Positions 1 through 9,340 of a stretch of DNA of 52,867 nucleotides are shown one piece after another. The DNA is from Chitinophaga solisilvae (lineage in GTDB: Bacteria; Bacteroidota; Bacteroidia; Chitinophagales; Chitinophagaceae), in the NCBI RefSeq assembly GCF_009928525.1, contig NZ_JAABOK010000019.1, positions 51,944-104,810 of the forward strand. Direction: 5' to 3'. The notes beneath the pieces were generated by a model. The model ran no database searches. It saw nothing but the letters and a program-made list of their open reading frames with translations, and was not told the DNA's origin. How positions within the stretch are numbered: the stretch's first letter is position 1; each line of letters opens with the position of its first letter. The translations under genes and the position numbers were made by a program.

Positions 1-3000
1 CGCTGTCTGCTTTTCCTTGCAGGCGCGTGTAAATGCTATCTCTGAATACGGTGCTTTTGATGATGCTATCCCTGGTAGATCTTCCTGTTATTTGGATGAT
101 GCTGTCGCGGATGCGGCCACGGGATAGGGAGTCAAGTACAACGGTACTGGTGCTGTCCCTGAATCCTTTGCTGTTGATACCTATTTTGAAGTGCTTAAAT
201 ACGCTGCTGTCAGATTTGGCGAGTGCATTGCCGTTTAGATCATATAGATCAATGAATCCGCGTTTACCCACGCTGTCTGCTTTTCCTTGCAGTCTGGTAT
301 AAATGCTGTCTCTGAATACGGTGCTTTTGATGAGACTGTCTCTGGTTGTTCTTCCTGTTATCTGAATGATGCTATCGCGGATACGGCCGGCAGAAAGGGA
401 ATCGAGTACTACAGTACTGGTGCTGTCCCTGAACCCTTTGCTGTTGATGCCAATTTTGAAGTGTTTAAATACGCTGCTGTCAGATTTGCTCAATGCATTA
501 CCGTTAACATCATATAGGTCAATGAATCCACGTTTACCCACGCTGTCTGCTTTTCCTTGCAGCCTGGTATAAATGCTGTCTCTGAATACGGTGCTTTTGA
601 TAAGGCTATCTCTTGTTGTTCTTCCTGTTATTTGGATAATGCTGTCCCTGATGCGGCCACGGGATAGGGAGTCAAGTACAACGGTACTGGTGCTGTCCCT
701 GAACCCTTTGCTGTTGATACCAATTTTGAAGTGTTTAAATACGCTGCTGTCAGATTTGCTCAATGCATTACCGTTAACATCATATAGGTCAATGAATCCA
801 CGTTTACCCACGCTGTCTGCTTTCCCTTGCAGCCTGGTATAAATGCTATCTCTGAATACGGTGCTTTTGATGATGCTGTCTCTGGTAGATCTACCCGTGA
901 TTTGAATGATACTATCGCGGATACGGCCAGTAGAAAGGGAATCGAGTACTACAGTGCTGGTGCTGTCCCTGAACCCTTTGCTGTTAATGCCGATTTTGAA
1001 GTGCTTAAATACGCTGCTGTCAGATTTGGCGAGTGCATTACCGTTGAGATCATATAGATCAATGAATCCGCGTTTACCCACGCTGTCTGCTTTTCCTTGC
1101 AGCCTGGTATAAATGCTATCTCTGAATACGGTGCTTTTGATGATGCTGTCTCTTGTTGTTCTACCTGTTATCTGAATGATACTGTCACGGATACGACCAG
1201 TAGAAAGGGAATCGAGTACTACAGTGCTGGCGCTGTCCCTGAACCCTTTGCTGTTGATACCTATTTTGAAGTGTTTAAATACGCTGCTGTCAGATTTGCT
1301 CAATGCATTACCGTTAACATCATATAGGTCAATGAATCCACGTTTACCCACGCTGTCCGCTTTTCCTTGCAGCCTGGTATAAATGCTATCTCTGAATACG
1401 GTGCTTTTGATGATGCTATCTCTTGTTGTTCTTCCTGTTATCTGGATGATACTGTCACGGATACGGCCGGCAGAAAGGGAATCGAGCACTACAGTGCTGG
1501 TGCTGTCCCTGAATCCTTTGCTGTTGATACCAATTTTGAAGTGCTTAAATACGCTGCTGTCAGCTTTGCTCAGTGCATTACCATTTAGATCATATAGATC
1601 AATGAATCCGCGTTTACCCACGCTGTCTGCTTTCCCTTGCAGCCTGGTATAAATGCTGTCTCTGAATACGGTGCTTTTGATAAGGCTATCTCTTGTTGTT
1701 CTACCTGTTATCTGAATGATGCTGTCACGGATACGGCCAGCAGAAAGGGAATCGAGTACTACAGTGCTGGTGCTGTCCCTGAACCCTTTGCTGTTAATGC
1801 CGATTTTGAAGTGCTTGAATACGCTGCTGTCAGATTTGCTCAGTGCATTACCATTAACATCATATAGATCAATGAATCCACGTTTACCCACGCTGTCTGC
1901 TTTTCCTTGCAGCCTGGTGTAAATGCTATCTCTGAATACGGTGCTTTTGATAAGGCTATCTCTTGTTGTTCTACCTGTTATCTGAATGATGCTGTCACGG
2001 ATGCGGCCAGTAGAAAGGGAATCGAGTACTACCGTGCTGGTGCTGTCCCTGAACCCTTTGCTGTTGATGCCAATTTTGAAGTGTTTAAATACGCTGCTGT
2101 CAGATTTGCTCAGTGCATTACCATTTAGATCATATAGGTCAATGAATCCACGTTTACCCACGCTGTCTGCTTTTCCTTGCAGGCGCGTGTAAATGCTATC
2201 TCTGAATACGGTGCTTTTGATGATGCTATCCCTGGTAGATCTACCGGTGATCTGGATGATACTGTCGCGGATGCGGCCACGGGATAGGGAGTCAAGTACA
2301 ACGGTACTGGTGCTGTCCCTGAACCCTTTGCTGTTGATGCCAATTTTGAAGTGTTTAAATACGCTGCTGTCAGCTTTGCTCAGTGCATTACCATGGACAT
2401 CATATAGGTCAATGAATCCACGTTTACCCACGCTGTCTGCTTTCCCTTGCAGCCTGGTATAAATGCTATCTCTGAATACAGTGCTTTTGATGATGCTGTC
2501 TCTGGTAGATCTACCCGTGATTTGAATAATACTGTCCCGGATGCGGCCACGGGATAGGGAGTCAAGTACAACGATGCTGGTGCTGTCCCTGAACCCTTTG
2601 CTGTTGATACCAATTTTGAAGTGCTTAAATACGCTGCTGTCAGATTTGCTCAATGCATTACCGTTGAGATCATATAGATCAATAAATCCGCGTTTACCCA
2701 CGCTGTCTGCTTTCCCTTGCAGCCTGGTATAAATGCTATCTCTGAATACGGTGCTTTTGATGATGCTGTCTCTTGTTGTTCTACCTGTTATCTGAATGAT
2801 GCTGTCACGGATACGGCCGGCAGAAAGGGAATCGAGTACTACCGTGCTGGTGCTGTCCCTGAACCCTTTGCTGTTAATGCCAATTTTGAAGTGCTTAAAT
2901 ACGCTGCTGTCAGCTTTGCTCAGTGCATTACCGTTGAGATCATATAGATCAATGAATCCGCGTTTACCTACACTATCCGCTTTTCCTTGCAGGCGCGTAT

Positions 3001-4876
3001 AAATGCTATCTCTGAATACGGTGCTTTTGATGATGCTATCCCTGGTAGATCTTCCGGTTATCTGAATGATACTGTCCCTGATGCGGCCACGGGATAGGGA
3101 GTCAAGTACAACTGTACTGGTGCTGTCCCTGAACCCTTTGCTGTTGATACCAATTTTGAAGTGCTTAAATACGCTGCTGTCAGCTTTGCTCAGTGCATTA
3201 CCATTAAGATCATATAGGTCAATGAATCCGCGTTTACCCACGCTGTCTGCTTTTCCTTGCAGCCTGGTATAAATGCTGTCTCTGAATACGGTGCTTTTGA
3301 TAAGGCTATCTCTTGTTGTTCTACCTGTTATCTGAATGATGCTATCGCGGATGCGGCCAGCAGAAAGGGAGTCGAGTACTACAGTGCTGGTGCTGTCCCT
3401 GAACCCTTTGCTGTTAATGCCAATTTTGAAGTGCTTAAATACGCTGCTGTCAGCTTTGCTCAGTGCATTACCATTAACATCATATAGATCAATGAATCCG
3501 CGTTTACCCACGCTGTCTGCTTTCCCTTGCAGCCTGGTGTAAATGCTGTCTCTGAATACGGTGCTTTTGATGATGCTGTCTCTTGTTGTTCTACCTGTTA
3601 TCTGAATGATGCTATCGCGGATACGGCCGGCAGAAAGGGAATCGAGTATTACCGTACTGGTGCTGTCCCTGAAACCTTTGCTGTTGATACCAATTTTGAA
3701 GTGCTTAAATACGCTGCTGTCAGATTTGGCGAGTGCATTACCGTTAAGATCATATAGGTCAATGAATCCACGTTTACCCACGCTGTCCGCTTTTCCTTGC
3801 AGCCTGGTATAAATGCTATCTCTGAATACGGTGCTTTTGATGATGCTGTCCCTGGTAGATCTTCCGGTGATTTGAATGATACTATCGCGGATGAGGCCAC
3901 GGGATAGGGAGTCCAGTACAACGGTACTGGTGCTGTCCCTGAACCCTTTGCTGTTGATACCAATTTTGAAGTGCTTAAATACGCTGCTGTCAGCTTTGCT
4001 CAGTGCATTACCGTTTAGATCATATAGATCAATGAATCCGCGTTTACCCACGCTGTCTGCTTTCCCTTGCAGCCTGGTATAAATGCTATCTCTGAATACG
4101 GTGCTTTTGATGATGCTGTCTCTGGTAGACCTTCCGGTAATTTGAATAATACTGTCCCGGATGCGGCCACGGGATAGAGAGTCCAGTACAACGATGCTGG
4201 TGCTGTCCCTGAATCCTTTACTGTTAATACCGATTTTGAAATGCTTTAATACACTGCTGTCTGCCTTTGCCAACGTATTGCCGTTACCGTCATACAGATC
4301 AATAAATCCGCGCCGGCCCACACTATCCGCTTTGATGGATTTACCACGTATGATACTGATAACCGTATCCCTGAAAGTGGTGTCCGTCAGTAACGCCTGC
4401 ATATTGATATCCAGCCATACCGGTTTCAATACACTGCTGTCGCCCCCTGCCACCAGTAACTTGTTGGTACGGGAACGCATAGCAGCGCCGGAGTTTCTTA
4501 TCAGATTAATAATGGAATCTCTCAATACTTTGTTATTGATAATCTCTGTTACAAAATCACCGCCAATGAATACCCACCGGGCAGTAATTCCTGCATCAGT
4601 GGCAGCTCTCCAGTAATAAAACCCACTGCCGTTACCACCCCTGACATTGGCGGCCGTATTGAAAATCAACAGGCCATTTGCCGGGGCAACACTTACAGGG
4701 TACGGGTCTGAAACATCCCGCAATGCTACCCGCGGTACCAGTATACCTTTGTCAGCGGCGGTTACATCCAGCGCGGCGGCAGGGTGGGGGCTATTGGTGC
4801 CTATGCCCACCTGTGCCCCGGCGATCAGGGTGAATAATAAAAGAAAGGTCAGTAGTGTGTATAATTTCAATTTCAT
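1..4876 (-). CDS. Giant secreted tandem-repeat protein (probable adhesin), 3' end outside window
   Basis: This frame is open without interruption from an ATG at 4876 to the left edge (about 1,625 codons), so the C-terminus is missing. Residues 1-21 form a signal peptide ending in a short Leu/Phe-rich stretch and AGA, followed by QVGIGTNSP, LDV and KGILVPR. These are hallmarks of the N-terminal domain found on many secreted Bacteroidota fibre-like proteins. From about residue 176 the protein consists of 90-residue repeats containing KADSVGKRGFIDLYD, KHFKIGINSKGFRDS and VFRDSIY. The repeats are rich in Ser, Asp, Arg and Ile and contain no Cys. The gene starts 23 nt after the OmpA-family gene and is the third gene of a porP/sprF-led operon. 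By analogy with SprB/SprF, a cell-surface adhesin or filament exported by T9SS is the best guess. The sorting domain that would prove this lies outside the window. Confidence 0.85.
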   Translation of the reverse strand, partial: MKLKLYTLLTFLLLFTLIAGAQVGIGTNSPHPAAALDVTAADKGILVPRVALRDVSDPYPVSVAPANGLLIFNTAANVRGGNGSGFYYWRAATDAGITARWVFIGGDFVTEIINNKVLRDSIINLIRNSGAAMRSRTNKLLVAGGDSSVLKPVWLDINMQALLTDTTFRDTVISIIRGKSIKADSVGRRGFIDLYDGNGNTLAKADSSVLKHFKIGINSKGFRDSTSIVVLDSLSRGRIRDSIIQITGRSTRDSIIKSTVFRDSIYTRLQGKADSVGKRGFIDLYDLNGNALSKADSSVFKHFKIGINSKGFRDSTSTVVLDSLSRGLIRDSIIQITGRSTRDSIIKSTVFRDSIYTRLQGKADSVGKRGFIDLYDLNGNALAKSDSSVFKHFKIGINSKGFRDSTSTVILDSLSAGRIRDSIIQITGRTTRDSIIKSTVFRDSIYTRLQGKADSVGKRGFIDLYDVNGNALSKADSSVFKHFKIGINSKGFRDSTSTVVLDSLSAGRIRDSIIQITGRTTRDSLIKSTVFRDSIYTRLQGKADSVGKRGFIDLYDLNGNALSKADSSVFKHFKIGINSKGFRDSTSTVVLDSLSRGRIRDSIIQITGRSTRDSIIKSTVFRDSIYTRLQGKADSVGKRGFIDLYDLNGNALSKADSSVFKHFKIGINSKGFRDSTSTVVLDSLSAGRIRDSIIQITGRTTRDSIIKSTVFRDSIYTRLQGKADSVGKRGFIDLYDLNGNALSKSDSSVFKHFKIGINSKGFRDSTSIVVLDSLSRGRIRDSIIQITGRSTRDSIIKSTVFRDSIYTRLQGKADSVGKRGFIDLYDVHGNALSKADSSVFKHFKIGINSKGFRDSTSTVVLDSLSRGRIRDSIIQITGRSTRDSIIKSTVFRDSIYTRLQGKADSVGKRGFIDLYDLNGNALSKSDSSVFKHFKIGINSKGFRDSTSTVVLDSLSTGRIRDSIIQITGRTTRDSLIKSTVFRDSIYTRLQGKADSVGKRGFIDLYDVNGNALSKSDSSVFKHFKIGINSKGFRDSTSTVVLDSLSAGRIRDSIIQITGRTTRDSLIKSTVFRDSIYTRLQGKADSVGKRGFIDLYDLNGNALSKADSSVFKHFKIGINSKGFRDSTSTVVLDSLSAGRIRDSIIQITGRTTRDSIIKSTVFRDSIYTRLQGKADSVGKRGFIDLYDVNGNALSKSDSSVFKHFKIGINSKGFRDSASTVVLDSLSTGRIRDSIIQITGRTTRDSIIKSTVFRDSIYTRLQGKADSVGKRGFIDLYDLNGNALAKSDSSVFKHFKIGINSKGFRDSTSTVVLDSLSTGRIRDSIIQITGRSTRDSIIKSTVFRDSIYTRLQGKADSVGKRGFIDLYDVNGNALSKSDSSVFKHFKIGINSKGFRDSTSTVVLDSLSRGRIRDSIIQITGRTTRDSLIKSTVFRDSIYTRLQGKADSVGKRGFIDLYDVNGNALSKSDSSVFKHFKIGINSKGFRDSTSTVVLDSLSAGRIRDSIIQITGRTTRDSLIKSTVFRDSIYTRLQGKADSVGKRGFIDLYDLNGNALAKSDSSVFKHFKIGINSKGFRDSTSTVVLDSLSRGRIRDSIIQITGRSTRDSIIKSTVFRDSIYTRLQGKADS
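28..4347 (-). repeat. Sixteen tandem 270-bp units inside the giant repeat gene
   Basis: Recurring landmarks, for example the segment beginning aaatgctatctctgaata, fall exactly 270 bp apart from 28 to 4078. This gives about 16 units, and the 4078 unit grades into divergent sequence near 4300. The period equals 90 codons, so copy-number changes preserve the frame. Units are nearly identical and differ at a few short blocks. The minus-strand protein reads either GRSTRD or GRTTRD, and SLSRG, SLSAG or SLSTG. The block combinations are shuffled between units. The leftmost unit is cut by the window edge, so the true copy number is unknown. Confidence 0.95.
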
Positions 4877-4899
4877 ATCGTTGATCTTTATCCGGTAAA

Positions 4900-7026
4900 T
4901 CAATGTTCTGTTTGGCTTCCCGCGCATTCCAGCAGGATGTCTGTACCATTTTTTACGATGCTGAATTCAGTTCGTCTGTTCTGCTGATGCAGACTTTCAG
5001 GGCAGGGCACCTGATCGGCACAGTTGTTCTTCAATCTGGTTTCCCCGAAATATTCCCTTCTGAGCCTGCTGCCGGCTATACCTGCCTGCTCCAGCCATCC
5101 GGCTACGGCGGCAGAGCGCTGTGCAGACAACCGGTTATTGTAGCGGGTGCTCGCCCTGGAATCCGTGTAGGAGCGTATAATGAGCGTCAGGGTGCTATCC
5201 TGCCGGAGCAAGACTGATAAACGTTGCAGCGTAGGTAACGCATCTTCCCTGATCTGGTAACTGTCCAGATGGAAATAGATGTCCGGTACGGTATATTGTT
5301 TTTTCAGGGAGTCGCAATGCCGGCGCCATCCGGAAGCCGCTTCCGGAAATGGTTCCAGCTGTATGTCGTAATGAATGATGCTGTCGTTCGTAATGCCTTT
5401 AGTACTGAATGGAATCACCTGTTTTTTCATTCCGTCGGCAGCTACCCATACCTCATAATCTGTGGAGGGTTGCAGCTGCCAGCTGAAATTGCCGGTATGC
5501 GTGGTGAGGGTATCCTGTTGCCGGTCGGTGCTGCGCAAGGAGATCGTGACACCGGCCTGCCGTAAACCGGTGATACGGTTAAATACGCTGCCGGTTAACT
5601 GCAGTGATAATTGCCGCCAGCGGAATCGCAGCAGATCATCATCGCCATACCTGTTGGAACTGAAGAACCCATGAAACCCGGTGGCATCCTGCGTACACCA
5701 GATACCAAAATCGTCTCTGGAGGTATTCAGCGGATAGCCCGGGTTGACGGCTTCTCCCGTGATTATGTTGTTTACCAGCGCTATGCGGTAAATGTCGAGC
5801 CCGCCCAAACCCGTGCGTCCATTGGACGAAAAGAAAAGATGCTGCTGATTGTCTGCATAGGGAAATACCTCATCTCCGGCAGTGTTAACCGCCGGACCGG
5901 CATTCACCGGCGCGCTCCAGCTGCCATCTGTTTGTCTGGTAACATAATAAATATCTTTCCCGCCAAATCCGCCGGGCATATCTGAAGCAAAGTATAAGGT
6001 ATGGCCGTCCGGGGTAAGCGCCGGATGCGCGGCCGAATACCTGCCGCTGTTAAACGGAAGCTCCGTAATCTGTATCCAGCCGCCATTGCGGTAAACGGCC
6101 CGGTAGATCTTCAGGCGGTTCAGCCCCAGGGAATCTTTCCTGAAACTGCCTCCTGTAAAATTATTCCTGGTAAAATATACAGTGTCAAAAAGCGGTGAGA
6201 ACGTTACCGGGCCTTCATTGTAACGGGTGGCTATATTTTTTCCGAAGATATTGACGCCGTTATTCCAGTTCAGGCGATGTATACCTTTCCAGCCTGCTGT
6301 ACGGATGCTGTAAATGCCGGTGGTGCGGCTGTCATTGCTGGTGGGCCTGGTATCGTCATCGTTTACAATATAGCGGTACAGCAGGTCTGTACCCCGGCTG
6401 GTATCTAATGTTCGTATATCCCTGTACGTGATAATGCCGGTATCTGGCACCATCCGCAACTGCAGAAACGGCCGTTCATTATGCAGGTCCACTCTTTTCA
6501 CGGCAGTAGGCAGCTGCTGGTTGGTGACATACACCAGGTTGCGGCCGTACATGCAGGGGGAAAACTCATCCAGCGCTGAATTGACAGACAAATAATCTAT
6601 CTGCCAGCAGGCGGAATCACGGAACAGCCGGTCCGGCGGCTGAAAATTATAGTGACCGGAAGAGGTGGTCCGGCGCTGATAGGCCCGCAGACAGCTATCT
6701 GCTTTTTCATATTGTTCATTGCCGGATAATGCCTGTGCATACAGTAACAGCCAGGAGGAAGGCGCCTGATTGAAATCTGTTTTTTCAAACCAATGCAGCG
6801 CTTCCCGGTAATATTTCAGCTCCTGCGCTACCAGCGCCAGCTGCCGGATGGTATACTGATTGCCGGGTTCCCTGGCATTAGCCTGCAGATAATAGCGCAT
6901 AGCCTCCGGTAATCTGATGGCTGCATAGGCCTTGTCCGCCCTGCCGAGCAGGCGGGAGGCCGTCTGTGCGCGGGCATTGATACACAACAGCAGCAGGGAT
7001 GTTGCAAGGATGATATAGCATTTCAT
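4900..7026 (-). CDS. OmpA-family protein with TPR, PD40 propeller and carboxypeptidase-like domain
   Basis: This 708-residue protein has a signal peptide ending near NARAQ. Approximate domain order: TPR-like helices (residues 22-120), PD40/WD40-like propeller repeats (HPALTPDGHTLYFASD and GGKDIYY near 330-420), a carboxypeptidase regulatory-like beta domain (about 478-560) and a C-terminal OmpA peptidoglycan-binding domain (about 590-700, with IYFHLDSYQIR and NRRTEFSI). The architecture matches the OmpA/PD40 proteins encoded beside porP/sprF genes in Bacteroidota. It probably anchors an outer-membrane complex to peptidoglycan. The stop lies 23 nt before the giant repeat gene and the start 15 nt after the PorP/SprF gene, so the three are very likely co-transcribed. 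Confidence 0.9.
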   Translation of the reverse strand: MKCYIILATSLLLLCINARAQTASRLLGRADKAYAAIRLPEAMRYYLQANAREPGNQYTIRQLALVAQELKYYREALHWFEKTDFNQAPSSWLLLYAQALSGNEQYEKADSCLRAYQRRTTSSGHYNFQPPDRLFRDSACWQIDYLSVNSALDEFSPCMYGRNLVYVTNQQLPTAVKRVDLHNERPFLQLRMVPDTGIITYRDIRTLDTSRGTDLLYRYIVNDDDTRPTSNDSRTTGIYSIRTAGWKGIHRLNWNNGVNIFGKNIATRYNEGPVTFSPLFDTVYFTRNNFTGGSFRKDSLGLNRLKIYRAVYRNGGWIQITELPFNSGRYSAAHPALTPDGHTLYFASDMPGGFGGKDIYYVTRQTDGSWSAPVNAGPAVNTAGDEVFPYADNQQHLFFSSNGRTGLGGLDIYRIALVNNIITGEAVNPGYPLNTSRDDFGIWCTQDATGFHGFFSSNRYGDDDLLRFRWRQLSLQLTGSVFNRITGLRQAGVTISLRSTDRQQDTLTTHTGNFSWQLQPSTDYEVWVAADGMKKQVIPFSTKGITNDSIIHYDIQLEPFPEAASGWRRHCDSLKKQYTVPDIYFHLDSYQIREDALPTLQRLSVLLRQDSTLTLIIRSYTDSRASTRYNNRLSAQRSAAVAGWLEQAGIAGSRLRREYFGETRLKNNCADQVPCPESLHQQNRRTEFSIVKNGTDILLECAGSQTEH

Positions 7027-7041
7027 AGTTTTCAGTATGGA

Positions 7042-8004
7042 TTAAAAATAGCGGGGTGATAATACCTTGCCTTTCTCAAAGCCGAATTCGTATCGTATCA
7101 TGACTTCGTGTGAACCACGGTTATAGGCTGCCAGCGATTTGTTGGAAATGTCATAGGAATATCCCAGCCTGAACTGAGGCGTACATTGTATCTCTGTAAG
7201 TATAGCTCCGCTTTTATCTGTGCGGAAGGAGCCACCCACACTGATGACATCTTTCAGCCATACCTGCGTGTTGATATCTGCCTGTATCGGTGCGCCCTTC
7301 ACATATTTGACGAGGAAGGAAGGTTTCAGTTTTATATCATTGCCCATATCGAAAACATACCCGGCCATCAGGAACATATGTTCGAACTTCTGGGCAATCA
7401 ACTCCGAAGAATACAGGTATACATCTTTTCTGAGATAACTTTTGATGATATTGGGAGCGGAAAAGCCTGCATAGAATTTATCTGTACTGTAAAATACACC
7501 GGCGCCGAAAGTAGGCAGAAAGGAATTGATATTATTGGCAAAGGCAGGATCATTCTGGTCTTTCAGGCTTACCCCCGCCAGATTGGCTTTGTAATTTGTA
7601 ACACCTCCCTGCAGCCCTATCGCCAGCGTACCGCCGCCGGTAAACCGGATACGGTAATTATACACTCCATAGAAACCGGTTGATTTTGTTACGCCTATCT
7701 CATCGTTGAAGGCGATGAACCCCAGTCCCAGCTTATTATTCCAGGTAGGCATATCTGCGGAAAATGTAGTGGTTTTAGGAGCGCCTTTCATGCCCACCCA
7801 CTGATTACGGTGCATGGCAGTCAGACTCAACACATTGCGGCTGCCTGCATAGGCGGGATTCACTGCCAGCGTATTGAACATGTACTGTGAGAACATGGCA
7901 TCCTGCTGGGCGCAGACAACCATTGTTTTCAGCAGTGGCAGCAACAGCAGGAGGGATAACCGGAGAAACAAAAATAACTTGTCGGGTAGAATTTTACACT
8001 TCAT
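7042..8004 (-). CDS. PorP/SprF family type IX secretion outer-membrane protein
   Basis: This 320-residue protein has a long Leu-rich signal segment ending near VVCAQ. The mature start contains QDAMFSQYMFN, NPAYAGSR and MHRNQWVG, the diagnostic opening of the PorP/SprF family. The rest alternates beta strands compatible with an outer-membrane barrel. Family members work with the T9SS translocon, and SprF is dedicated to secretion of the adhesin SprB. Here it leads an operon with an OmpA/PD40 protein and a giant repeat protein, so a dedicated export role is inferred. The ATG at 8004 is chosen because the signal peptide follows directly. Confidence 0.92.
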   Translation of the reverse strand: MKCKILPDKLFLFLRLSLLLLLPLLKTMVVCAQQDAMFSQYMFNTLAVNPAYAGSRNVLSLTAMHRNQWVGMKGAPKTTTFSADMPTWNNKLGLGFIAFNDEIGVTKSTGFYGVYNYRIRFTGGGTLAIGLQGGVTNYKANLAGVSLKDQNDPAFANNINSFLPTFGAGVFYSTDKFYAGFSAPNIIKSYLRKDVYLYSSELIAQKFEHMFLMAGYVFDMGNDIKLKPSFLVKYVKGAPIQADINTQVWLKDVISVGGSFRTDKSGAILTEIQCTPQFRLGYSYDISNKSLAAYNRGSHEVMIRYEFGFEKGKVLSPRYF

Positions 8005-8562
8005 ATCGGATACACATTAAGGTGAACACTGAGAGCATGGAATTCCCTGTCCGCGCAGGGGGACGCAGAGCAGGCAACAAGTTTTCAATAAATGGTCAAT
8101 ACTTTATGGAGTCATTGCTGTATACAGGCCAGGGGCCTTCGCTGAATAGTCAGCAGGCAATGTGATCATAAGCAGGGAGGGACCAGGGACAAACGGCACA
8201 CCTTTCCTTAATTCAGATAAACCTGGTGACTGTCAGCCACCAGGTGTTACCGGATATAAAGAAAGGATATGGGCAGAATTGGTTAACTACGGGAACTGCA
8301 TTGACAATACATCCTAAAGAGGCGTAATACAGATGAAGTCCGGTAAGCAATAGCAATACTGATATTAAGTAACTGTTTGAAGGAAATGGGGTGAATGAAA
8401 GAGAAGATTTTTTAGAAGAAAATTTCTGTCAGCCTTTCCCTTTTGAAGGAAGATATAGTGCAAATCATCTGCAGCAGATGATTTGCGGGGATTGTTATTT
8501 TTTTATAAATCCGGATTAAAATCGTTTATCCGTTCTGGTTATGCCATAAGCGAACGCTGCCT
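8005..8562. other. Intergenic region upstream of the PorP/SprF operon
   Basis: About 560 bp with no convincing gene. It must hold the promoter of the minus-strand PorP/SprF operon, but no clear TAnnTTTG element was located. Two hairpin-capable repeats were seen: ACCTGGTG/CACCAGGT (8221-8245) and the long palindrome at 8460-8486, described separately. Confidence 0.6.
8460..8486. terminator. 13-bp perfect inverted repeat, terminator or operator
   Basis: GCAAATCATCTGC is followed after one base by its exact reverse complement. On the plus strand a T-rich tract follows about 10 nt later. On the minus strand it lies 77 nt beyond the stop of the small sigma-linked gene. It could terminate that transcript or act as a binding site for the operon downstream. 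The sequence does not decide between these. Confidence 0.4.
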
Positions 8563-8769
8563 TTATTGGCCGGTACGGGATTTCAGTCTGCGAAGGTCAT
8601 CTTCCGTTGGTATGCACAGGGAGGCAGACAGGAATGGATTATCCCTGCACGCCGCGAATGCTGCGGCAATCTCCTGTTCTTCCGGTGTAAGTGTAACACC
8701 CTGACCGCCACTCTCCAGGTAGGCTATGACCGCACTCCAGTTAATCTGGTTTGTTTCAGAAGTTTTCAA
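8563..8769 (-). CDS. Small hypothetical protein downstream of ECF sigma factor
   Basis: A 68-residue ORF starts 52 nt after the sigma-factor stop on the same strand. The product is soluble, with no membrane segment or signal peptide. It contains NWSAVIAYLESGGQ, TPEEQEIAAAF and a charged C-terminus (EDDLRRLKSR). It does not resemble FecR-type anti-sigma factors, which are the usual partners in Bacteroidota. Position and plausible amino-acid composition support a real gene. Function is unknown, and a regulatory partner for the sigma factor is only a guess. Confidence 0.55.
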   Translation of the reverse strand: MKTSETNQINWSAVIAYLESGGQGVTLTPEEQEIAAAFAACRDNPFLSASLCIPTEDDLRRLKSRTGQ

Positions 8770-8821
8770 TATAAAGATTGGTTTTGGTGAAATGTTATTT
8801 GAGGATTCTGCAAATTACAAA

Positions 8822-9340
8822 TTAATAATCAAGATTTTCCCGCAGAATTTTATATGCCAGTTTCAGGTGTGTTTTAACAGTGTTCTTACTCAGACTTAAT
8901 TTATCTGCAATTTCTGCATATTTGAGTTTGCCGAATTGGTGCATAATCAGAATACGCTTCCGCTGTTCGGGTAATTCATTGATGGCCTCAAAAAGACGGC
9001 TGATGCGGAACTCCTGCTCCTGCAGGGCAGTGCCGGTATCAAAGCTGTTGTCAGCTTCCTCTCCGGCGATAGCCGAATTATTCTCTTCCCTGATTTTGGT
9101 ATGCCTCATATGAGATACGGCAATATTCAGCACAGCCCGCGACGCATAGGATTTAAAAGATCCTTCAATCTGGAGCCGGTCCCGGTTGGTCCAGAAATAA
9201 ACAAAAAAATCCTGTACCAGGTCACGGGCAACATCCATGTCTTTGGTGACTTTTACCGCACAATAGCATAACCAGTTGTAGTGTTCTCTGAAGTGATTGT
9301 CAAATTCCTCACTGTCCAGCTTATTTTGATCCGCTGCCAT
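8822..9340 (-). CDS. RNA polymerase ECF-type sigma-70 factor
   Basis: The 172-residue product has both ECF regions. Region 2 spans about residues 14-85 (AVKVTKDMDVARDLVQ, DFFVYFWTNR, FKSYASRAVLNIA). Region 4 spans about 115-168 (LPEQRKRILIMHQFGKLKY, AEIADKLSLSKNTVKTHL), including the helix-turn-helix that contacts the -35 element. It would redirect RNA polymerase to a dedicated promoter set. No FecR anti-sigma gene follows. Instead there is a 68-residue protein of unknown family. The closest large operon on the same strand is the PorP/SprF set beginning at 8004, a possible target. Confidence 0.95.
   Translation of the reverse strand: MAADQNKLDSEEFDNHFREHYNWLCYCAVKVTKDMDVARDLVQDFFVYFWTNRDRLQIEGSFKSYASRAVLNIAVSHMRHTKIREENNSAIAGEEADNSFDTGTALQEQEFRISRLFEAINELPEQRKRILIMHQFGKLKYAEIADKLSLSKNTVKTHLKLAYKILRENLDY

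Noticed and set aside
28..4347. Regular repeat array considered as CRISPR.
   Set aside because: The period is 270 bp with no unique spacers, and the array is coding throughout.
33..4616. Many plus-strand frames of 60-150 codons recurring every 270 bp.
   Set aside because: They are the antisense of the repeat gene. Each is broken by a stop in nearly every unit, whereas the minus-strand frame is open for more than 1,600 codons and starts with a signal peptide.
8483..8790. Plus-strand frames opposite the small sigma-linked gene.
   Set aside because: The minus-strand frame has better composition and operon context, and the plus-strand frames have no upstream signal.
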